From NCBI GenBank assembly GCA_031272415.1, contig JAISTU010000069.1, positions 1-10,731 on the forward strand: DNA of 10,731 bases, read 5' to 3'. Below the pieces are notes generated by a model, which worked only from the letters and a program-made list of their open reading frames with translations, was not told where the DNA came from and searched no databases. Positions 6,003 through 10,731 of this stretch are shown here, one piece after another. Made by a program: the position numbers and the translations under genes. Every line of letters starts with the position of its first letter. The first letter of the stretch is position 1. This stretch comes from Bacteroidales bacterium (lineage in GTDB: Bacteria; Bacteroidota; Bacteroidia; Bacteroidales; WCHB1-69).

Positions 6003-7658
6003 ATGCAGAAAAAAGTAAAATACAGTATCGTGGCAGTAGGAATATTGATTTTTTCACTGCTGTTGTGTAATTTTGTACGAAATGATTTTGAGATTGCCAA
6101 AAATTTGGATATTTATTCCGTTTTGTTGAGGCAATTGGACGCTAATTATGTGGACGACATCAATGTTACAGACCTCAATAAGACAGCCATTGATGCGATG
6201 CTCAATAAGTTAGACCCTTATACGGTTTTTTATCAAGAGTCTGATATTGAGGAGTTTAAGTTGATGACTACCGGTCAGTACGGCGGTATAGGTGCTACCA
6301 TTCAGCAAGGAGAAGAATATGTAACAATCTCCGAGCCGTATGATAATTGGCCCGCCTTTAAAGCAGGTTTGCAACCCGGAGATAGAATTGTTGAAGTAGG
6401 AGGCAAAAATGTCAAAGGCAGGACTGTCGCTGACGTAAGTTCTATGCTCAAAGGACAGCCCGGAACAATGCTAAAATTGACCATTTTACCTTACGGAAAA
6501 ACAAAAACCGTTATCAAAGAGATTGTTAGAGAGGAAATTAAATTGCCCGCTTTGAGTTATTACAATATGTTGGATGATAAAACAGGTTATATTCGTTTAG
6601 ACCAATTTACTGAAAATTCAGGTAATGAAGTTCGCAACGCATTTCTTAAACTCAAAGAACAAGGCATGAAACAGTTGGTGTTTGATTTGCGGGGCAATGG
6701 AGGTGGTTTGCTCAATGAGGCAGTGAATATTGTCAATTTGTGGGTAGATAAAGGCAATTTGGTGGTCAGTACAAAAGGCAAAATGGAAGAAAAAAATCAA
6801 AAATTTTACACCAATATGCCCGCTGTGGATACACAAATGCCTATTGTGGTGTTAGTCAATGAGATGTCTGCATCTGCCTCTGAAATTGTGTCGGGGGCTT
6901 TGCAAGATTTTGACAGAGCCGTTATAGTAGGGGAGAGAACTTATGGTAAAGGTTTGGTACAAAATGTTTTACCATTGAGTTACAATTCTCAATTGAAGAT
7001 TACGGTTTCTAAATATTATTTACCCTCCGGTCGCTGCATTCAAAAAGTAGATTATTCGCATAGAGATAGTAGTGGAAGATTAAGTAATAAAGCCGATTCA
7101 TCTGCATTGGCATTCAAAACAAAAGGAGGCAGAACAGTATTTGATTATGGCGGTGTTGAGCCTGATATTGTTATTAAAAATGAGGCATACAGTACGATTG
7201 TGTTGGCTATGTTTGAAAAAAATCTGATTTTTAATTATGCCAATAATTTCAAAAGTACACATGATACCATTCCTCCTTTGAAGAATTTTACTATAAATGA
7301 CGCAATTTATAACGATTTTGTTCAATTTGTAAAAAATAAAAATCTAAAATATGAAACTTTTACCGAAAAACAATTAAAATACCTCAAAGAGAGCATAAAA
7401 GATGATAAATTTTCTACCCGTATCAATGAGGTTATTGGCGATTTGGAAAAGGCTATTGAGCAAGAAAAAGCCGAAGATTTACAGCGTTATAAAAAAGAAA
7501 TTTCATATCTTTTGGCAATGGAAATTGCAGCACGTTATTATCATCAAAAAGGCAGAATTGAAGAGTCTCTTAAAACAGACCCTGACCTTGACAAAGCAGT
7601 AGAATTGCTTAATAATTCTAAAACATTTGCCGCAATATTAAAAGGAAATAAAAATTAA
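6003..7658 (+). CDS. C-terminal processing protease, S41 family (CtpA/Prc type)
   Basis: This serine protease acts in the periplasm and cleaves target proteins near their C-termini. An N-terminal hydrophobic segment (about 7-25) is a membrane anchor or signal peptide; Cys22 is preceded by LLL, a poor lipobox. An N-terminal helical region follows, then a PDZ domain (about 85-170) with GIGATI and the AGLQPGDRIVEVGG core (121-134). The protease core runs from about 180 to 395. The catalytic set is clear: Ser291 in NEMSASASEIVSGAL, Lys316 in GERTYGKGLVQ, and Gln320, with the Ser-Lys spacing of 25 and Lys-Gln spacing of 4 seen in CtpA, CtpB and Prc. GYIRLDQF (195-202) and FDLRGNGGG (227-235) are further family signatures. 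Residues 396-551 form a helical, charged C-terminal extension, typical of Bacteroidota members of about 550 residues. It heads a four-gene block, 44 bp before the next gene. No Shine-Dalgarno is seen. Confidence 0.93.
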   Translation: MQKKVKYSIVAVGILIFSLLLCNFVRNDFEIAKNLDIYSVLLRQLDANYVDDINVTDLNKTAIDAMLNKLDPYTVFYQESDIEEFKLMTTGQYGGIGATIQQGEEYVTISEPYDNWPAFKAGLQPGDRIVEVGGKNVKGRTVADVSSMLKGQPGTMLKLTILPYGKTKTVIKEIVREEIKLPALSYYNMLDDKTGYIRLDQFTENSGNEVRNAFLKLKEQGMKQLVFDLRGNGGGLLNEAVNIVNLWVDKGNLVVSTKGKMEEKNQKFYTNMPAVDTQMPIVVLVNEMSASASEIVSGALQDFDRAVIVGERTYGKGLVQNVLPLSYNSQLKITVSKYYLPSGRCIQKVDYSHRDSSGRLSNKADSSALAFKTKGGRTVFDYGGVEPDIVIKNEAYSTIVLAMFEKNLIFNYANNFKSTHDTIPPLKNFTINDAIYNDFVQFVKNKNLKYETFTEKQLKYLKESIKDDKFSTRINEVIGDLEKAIEQEKAEDLQRYKKEISYLLAMEIAARYYHQKGRIEESLKTDPDLDKAVELLNNSKTFAAILKGNKN

Positions 7659-7702
7659 ATATATATTAAAAAGATAAATAAACATTAAAATTATATAAAA
7701 TC

Positions 7703-8311
7703 ATGGAATTAGGAAAGTGGGATACACGAAAATGGACAAAAGACAATTTGGCAGCAGCCATTGAAAAAGATGAGGAAAATACAGGTAAATTGATTCAACT
7801 TTTTACCCAAACAGACCAGTTGGAGATTGAACTTGTTGAATTTTACCCTTGTGTGAAAAGACTATTTTTTCAATACAAAGAGGGTGAAATTCTGCTTGAG
7901 TTTATCAACAAAGACACTATTACTACCGAATGTGTTGAGGTGTACCGTATTATGTCTTATTTTGTAAAAAAAGGAATTTTGAAAATACTTTTAGACCTTA
8001 CTTTGAGGTATTATAAAAGTTGTGAATTTCAAGCACTTAGGCAATCTAACGCTAATGGGGATTATTCAATGTTGCGTTTGGCGAATGATTTTCAAATAGA
8101 TGTACATCATTTGAGCCACGACCGTATGGTCTTCCTGTATGATTACGAATATGAGAAGGAAGTCAAAGATAAACAAGTGTTGGAGCAAATTAGAAACTCA
8201 ACACCCCAAACTATCCTCAAAATCCTCAATAATGATCTTACATGTAGACAAATTTGGAAAGATCACGGGTTCACCTGGTCAGGGAAAGCATATCCTTTAA
8301 AGAAGGAATAA
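7703..8311 (+). CDS. Hypothetical 202-residue cytoplasmic protein
   Basis: I do not recognise this protein. It has no signal peptide, no membrane segment and no classical nucleotide-binding or catalytic motif. It looks globular and mixed alpha/beta: a polar N-terminus with tryptophans (KWDTRKWTKDNL, 5-16), alternating hydrophobic stretches at 39-68, a hydrophobic helix at about 82-103 (RIMSYFVKKGILKILLDLTLRY), a HHLSHD cluster (135-140), an acidic-aromatic stretch YDYEYEKE (146-153), and a C-terminal basic aromatic tail (IWKDHGFTWSGKAYPLKK, 184-201). Its four cysteines are scattered, so no zinc site is evident. It lies 44 bp after the protease gene and 30 bp before glmM on the same strand. 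Base composition and A/T-rich start context match its neighbours, so it is probably a real lineage gene in this operon. Any functional link to cell-wall precursor supply would rest on position alone. Confidence 0.82.
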   Translation: MELGKWDTRKWTKDNLAAAIEKDEENTGKLIQLFTQTDQLEIELVEFYPCVKRLFFQYKEGEILLEFINKDTITTECVEVYRIMSYFVKKGILKILLDLTLRYYKSCEFQALRQSNANGDYSMLRLANDFQIDVHHLSHDRMVFLYDYEYEKEVKDKQVLEQIRNSTPQTILKILNNDLTCRQIWKDHGFTWSGKAYPLKKE

Positions 8312-8341
8312 GTTGTAAGCGGTAAAAAAATAAATTAAGTT

Positions 8342-9784
8342 ATGCCTTTAATTAAATCAATTTCAGGGCTAAGGGGGACTGTTGTGCCTTCTGATGGGGA
8401 ATATTTGAGCGTTACGGAGGTTATCAATTTTACCCGCGCATATTGCCTGTGGCTAAAAAAGAGAGCAGCCGATAAAAATACAGATGCAGAACGGTTGAGT
8501 ATAATTGTTGGCTGTGACGGTAGACGTTCCGGACAATCAATTATAGAGATAGTTACTTTTGCCGCCACTATGTCAGGTATTAATGTCTTATATTTTGCAT
8601 ATAACCCTACTACGCCAACGGTGGCAATGTCAATAATTAAAAGTAGAAAAAAAGGAAATTCAGCCGTGTATGGTGGCATTATGATTACTGCCAGCCATAA
8701 TCCGGAAGAATGGAACGGTTTAAAGTTTTTTAATGAAGAGGGTGAATTTCTCTCTGCATCTGACGCCGAATGTCTAATGCTGTTAGCACAACAGATGTCA
8801 ATTATAGATTTTCCAATCCCCACTAATGAAGAAAAAGGCAAATCTATCCTCCATCAATACGCTCTGCAGGACCATGCAAAGGCAATAGCCAAATTGCAAT
8901 TGGTGCAAGTTAAACCTATTAAAAGGGCAAAATTTCGTGTTGCGGTTGATGCCATCAATTCAGCAGGGGGGCGTGCTGTACCCCGTTTGCTACACAGATT
9001 GGGGGTAAAGGATGTTGTTGTTCTTAATGAAAATATGAATCAGACACCTCAATTTGCGCACAATCCGGAGCCGTTGCCCGAAAATATAACAGAACTTCGA
9101 CAATATGTTGTAGATAATGGTTTTGATGTTGGTTTTGCGGTAGACCCGGATGTGGATAGATTGGCAATTGTGTGTGAAAATGGAGAACCTTTTGGGGAGG
9201 AATACACTTTGGCGGCGGTAGCAGATTATGTTTTGCAGTATCAAAAAGGCAAAACAGTGTCTAACCTTTCTTCCTCACAAGTTTTAAAATTAGTTACACA
9301 AAAGCATTGTTGTCAATACTATGCGTCAGCCGTAGGAGAGGTAAATGTGGTCGAGATAATGAAAAGTACAAAGGCAGTTATCGGAGGCGAAGGCAATGGA
9401 GGTATTATCTATCCTGCTTTGCATTATGGAAGAGACGCTTTGGTAGGTATTGCTCTCTTTTTGAGTTTTTTAGCACAAGAAAAATGTACTGTTTCGCAAT
9501 TAAGAGCAAGATATCCCAATTTTTACATGGCAAAAAATAAAATACAATTGCCCCAAAATTGCGATATGAGTGCTATTTTACAGAATATTCAACAAAAATA
9601 CCAGCATTTAGATTGCATAGATATTGACGGATTAAAAATATATTTGCCTGATGATCAATGGGTTCATTTAAGAAAATCAAACACCGAACCCATCATTCGT
9701 ATTTATGCAGAAAGTAAAAAACAATCAGACGCAGATGCTTTGACAGAACAAATTATCAATGATATTCAAGAAATAGTTCAATAG
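8342..9784 (+). CDS. glmM: Phosphoglucosamine mutase-type phosphohexomutase
   Basis: This alpha-D-phosphohexomutase most likely converts glucosamine-6-phosphate to glucosamine-1-phosphate, a step towards UDP-GlcNAc for peptidoglycan and LPS. The N-terminus SISGLRGTV (6-14) carries the substrate-phosphate region, and GCDGRRSG (57-64) is family-typical. The phosphoserine is Ser118 in GIMITASHNPEEWNGLKF (112-129). The metal loop is DPDVDR (268-273; Asp268, Asp270, Asp272). The sugar-recognition loop is GGEGNGGIIYP (348-358), the variant usual in Bacteroidota GlmM in place of GEQSGH. The phosphate-binding loop is RKSNTEPIIRIYAE (444-457). At 480 residues it is slightly longer than the common 445-465. 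All catalytic residues are present. PGM/PMM activity cannot be excluded, because specificity in this clade is not settled by sequence alone. It is probably cotranscribed with the upstream gene (30 bp gap) and with pth (3 bp gap). Confidence 0.85.
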   Translation: MPLIKSISGLRGTVVPSDGEYLSVTEVINFTRAYCLWLKKRAADKNTDAERLSIIVGCDGRRSGQSIIEIVTFAATMSGINVLYFAYNPTTPTVAMSIIKSRKKGNSAVYGGIMITASHNPEEWNGLKFFNEEGEFLSASDAECLMLLAQQMSIIDFPIPTNEEKGKSILHQYALQDHAKAIAKLQLVQVKPIKRAKFRVAVDAINSAGGRAVPRLLHRLGVKDVVVLNENMNQTPQFAHNPEPLPENITELRQYVVDNGFDVGFAVDPDVDRLAIVCENGEPFGEEYTLAAVADYVLQYQKGKTVSNLSSSQVLKLVTQKHCCQYYASAVGEVNVVEIMKSTKAVIGGEGNGGIIYPALHYGRDALVGIALFLSFLAQEKCTVSQLRARYPNFYMAKNKIQLPQNCDMSAILQNIQQKYQHLDCIDIDGLKIYLPDDQWVHLRKSNTEPIIRIYAESKKQSDADALTEQIINDIQEIVQ

Positions 9785-9787
9785 CCC

Positions 9788-10357
9788 ATGAATGGAAATT
9801 TTTTGATAGTTGGACTGGGAAATATTGGCAGAGAATATGATTTGACACGGCATAATGTTGGTTTTGAGGTTGTTGATTACATGGCACAATTGCAAGAAAT
9901 TACATTTGCTGCCGACCGTTATGCACATATTGCCACTTTTAAACTCAAAGGAAATACCGTAATACTCGCAAAACCAACTACTTACATGAATTTAAGCGGA
10001 AAAGCGGTACGTTATCAATTGGAAAAGCATGGTATTGAGCAAAAAAATCTGCTTGTTATTGCGGACGACAAAGATTTGCCATTGGGTACATTGCGACTCA
10101 AACCCAAAGGTACCGGCGGCACTCACAACGGCATCAATCATATTGTTGAAACGCTGAACAGTGTGGATTTCCCGCGTCTAAAAGTCGGCATCGGTAACGA
10201 TTTCGCCAAAGGATTTCAAGTGCAATTTGTGTTGAGTAAATTTACGATAGAGGAAATCAAAATCATGCAACCTTGCCTCAAACAAGCCGTAGAAATGGTA
10301 CAATCGTTTGTTACACAAGGAATTGATAGAACAATGAACCTCTATAATAAAAAATAG
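9788..10357 (+). CDS. pth: Peptidyl-tRNA hydrolase
   Basis: This cytoplasmic enzyme cuts the ester bond of peptidyl-tRNAs dropped by stalled ribosomes and so recycles tRNA. The 189 residues match bacterial Pth. VGLGNIG (8-14) includes Asn12, and TRHNVGF (20-26) holds the catalytic His22. KPTTYMNLSGKAV (62-74) supplies Asn68, VIADDKDLPLG (90-100) supplies Asp93, and GTGGTHNGINHI (108-119) supplies His113 and Asn114. The pair equivalent to E. coli Asn10 and His20 is shifted by two residues; the other positions coincide in number. LPLGTLRLKPKGTGG and the FPRLKVGIG stretch are also standard. No residue important for activity is missing. It starts 3 bp after the glmM stop without a visible Shine-Dalgarno, which suggests translational coupling. 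A terminator-like hairpin begins 4 bp after its stop and marks the likely end of the operon. Confidence 0.95.
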   Translation: MNGNFLIVGLGNIGREYDLTRHNVGFEVVDYMAQLQEITFAADRYAHIATFKLKGNTVILAKPTTYMNLSGKAVRYQLEKHGIEQKNLLVIADDKDLPLGTLRLKPKGTGGTHNGINHIVETLNSVDFPRLKVGIGNDFAKGFQVQFVLSKFTIEEIKIMQPCLKQAVEMVQSFVTQGIDRTMNLYNKK

Positions 10358-10360
10358 TTT

Positions 10361-10391
10361 AGCCTCTAAATCCCCCTCGAAGAGGCTTTTT
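10361..10391 (+). terminator. Rho-independent-like terminator after pth
   Basis: AGCCTC (10361-10366) pairs perfectly with GAGGCT (10382-10387), and the stem runs into a T-run (10387-10391) followed by TG. It starts 4 bp after the pth stop. The 15-nt loop contains a second CCTC (10375-10378) that could pair with GAGG (10382-10385) in a shorter hairpin with a GAA loop, so two structures compete for the same 3' arm. Confidence 0.65.
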
Positions 10392-10435
10392 GAAAAAAGT
10401 GAAAGGGTGAAAGGTACAGGAACAAAAGGGGAGAA

Positions 10436-10463
10436 ATTTACGATTTGGGATTTACGATTGTAG
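10436..10463 (+). repeat. 7-bp tandem repeat array (four units, ATTTACG type)
   Basis: Units ATTTACG, ATTTGGG, ATTTACG and ATTGTAG run in register. The unit sequence differs from the CTCAATT family, but the 7-bp period is the same. The last unit overlaps the TGTAG that opens the dispersed repeat copy at 10459. Confidence 0.7.
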
Positions 10464-10574
10464 ATTTTTTTTTTGCATTTTTGGAGAAATTTGTTCTAAA
10501 AAATGAACAATACACAATAATATCGGAGATTTAACGTTAATAAGCAAAAACAAAAAAATATATGATGGTAGAGA
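10459..10574 (+). repeat. Degenerate copy of the left half of the 5.7-kb intergenic repeat
   Basis: Shared blocks occur in the same order as at 5704-5807: TGTAG, a T-run, GCATTTT-GG-(A/T)-AAA, GTTCTAAAA, a loosely similar middle, and an exact 14-bp TATGATGGTAGAGA (10561-10574, compared with 5794-5807). Total length is 116 bp here against 104 bp there. The right half and the hairpin core are absent. Confidence 0.5.
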
Positions 10575-10651
10575 ATAGAAAAAAATATTACGCTGAAAAT
10601 CAAAGGATTGCAAGTAAGGTGGGGAGTGGGTATGAGAGCAAGGACAGTATT

Positions 10652-10669
10652 GACAGAAACGACAGAAAC
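10652..10669 (+). repeat. Perfect 9-bp tandem duplication
   Basis: GACAGAAAC occurs twice without a gap, and the next two bases (GA) begin a third unit. It lies in otherwise unassigned sequence. No function is evident. Confidence 0.7.
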
Positions 10670-10731
10670 GATTTTTTTCAAATCATATTGTATGTTCTTG
10701 TTTTTCAATAATTTATTATTTTCTTTGATTA

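Larger units (their letters stand above)
10358..10731. other. Repeat-rich region after pth, no supported gene
   Basis: This stretch begins with a terminator-like hairpin (10361-10391). Next come two 8-bp GTGAAAGG units (10399-10414), a 7-bp ATTTACG array (10436-10463), a partial copy of the dispersed repeat (10459-10574) and a 9-bp tandem duplication (10652-10669). The only + strand frame of any length here is 49 codons (10562-10711). It begins inside repeated sequence and resembles nothing I know, so I do not call it. The next real gene lies beyond the window. Confidence 0.7.

Noticed and set aside
6003..6080. Cys22 of the S41 protease as a lipoprotein attachment site
   Set aside because: The preceding residues are Leu-Leu-Leu; a lipobox needs a small residue before Cys, so an uncleaved anchor or ordinary signal peptide is more likely.
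8335..8841. 168-codon minus-strand frame opposite glmM
   Set aside because: It is the complement of the glmM N-terminal region, where all catalytic motifs fit the + frame; the translation shows no family features.
10562..10711. 49-codon + strand frame starting MMVENRKKYY
   Set aside because: Its start lies in the TATGATGGTAGAGA repeat also found at 5794-5807, it contains a 9-bp tandem duplication, and it has no recognisable features or ribosome-binding context.

Overview
The window looks like chromosomal DNA of an AT-rich member of the Bacteroidota. This rests on four signs: an RNA polymerase omega subunit of the Bacteroidota type next to a BamD-like protein, a fused FeoA-FeoB iron transporter, promoter cores of the form TAnnTTTG, and starts that mostly lack a Shine-Dalgarno sequence behind A/T-rich leaders. 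All eight convincing genes lie on the + strand. Most are housekeeping genes. I see no phage, plasmid, transposase, CRISPR or RNA gene.

Layout. 1-204 is a leader with a good -7 promoter element. 205-2678 holds bamD (outer-membrane assembly), rpoZ (RNA polymerase omega) and an SAMHD1/dGTPase-like HD phosphohydrolase, closely spaced and probably one transcript. 2679-2932 is an intergenic region with 7-bp tandem repeats and the feoB promoter, which is followed at once by a perfect 8-bp inverted repeat. 2933-5644 is feoB with an N-terminal FeoA domain. 5645-6002 is a repeat-rich gap containing a long imperfect palindrome. 6003-10357 is a probable second operon: a C-terminal processing protease (S41 family), an unrecognised 202-residue protein, a GlmM-type phosphohexomutase and peptidyl-tRNA hydrolase (3 bp after glmM). 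10358-10731 holds a terminator-like hairpin and more repeats, with no convincing gene.

How the genes fit together. The first block combines envelope assembly, transcription and probably nucleotide metabolism. FeoAB stands alone with its own promoter and a candidate operator, as suits an iron-responsive transporter. The last block combines periplasmic proteolysis, amino-sugar precursor supply for peptidoglycan and LPS, and translation quality control.

The genes themselves are conventional. The most unusual material is between them. All three long gaps contain runs of 7-bp tandem repeats and pieces of one shared dispersed sequence, and the best copy is a ~168-bp palindrome (5733-5900) with a hairpin core. 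Other points worth a look are a BamD-like protein without the lipobox cysteine, a palindrome at the predicted feoB transcription start, and the unidentified protein before glmM. I do not see clear evidence of a new multi-gene system.
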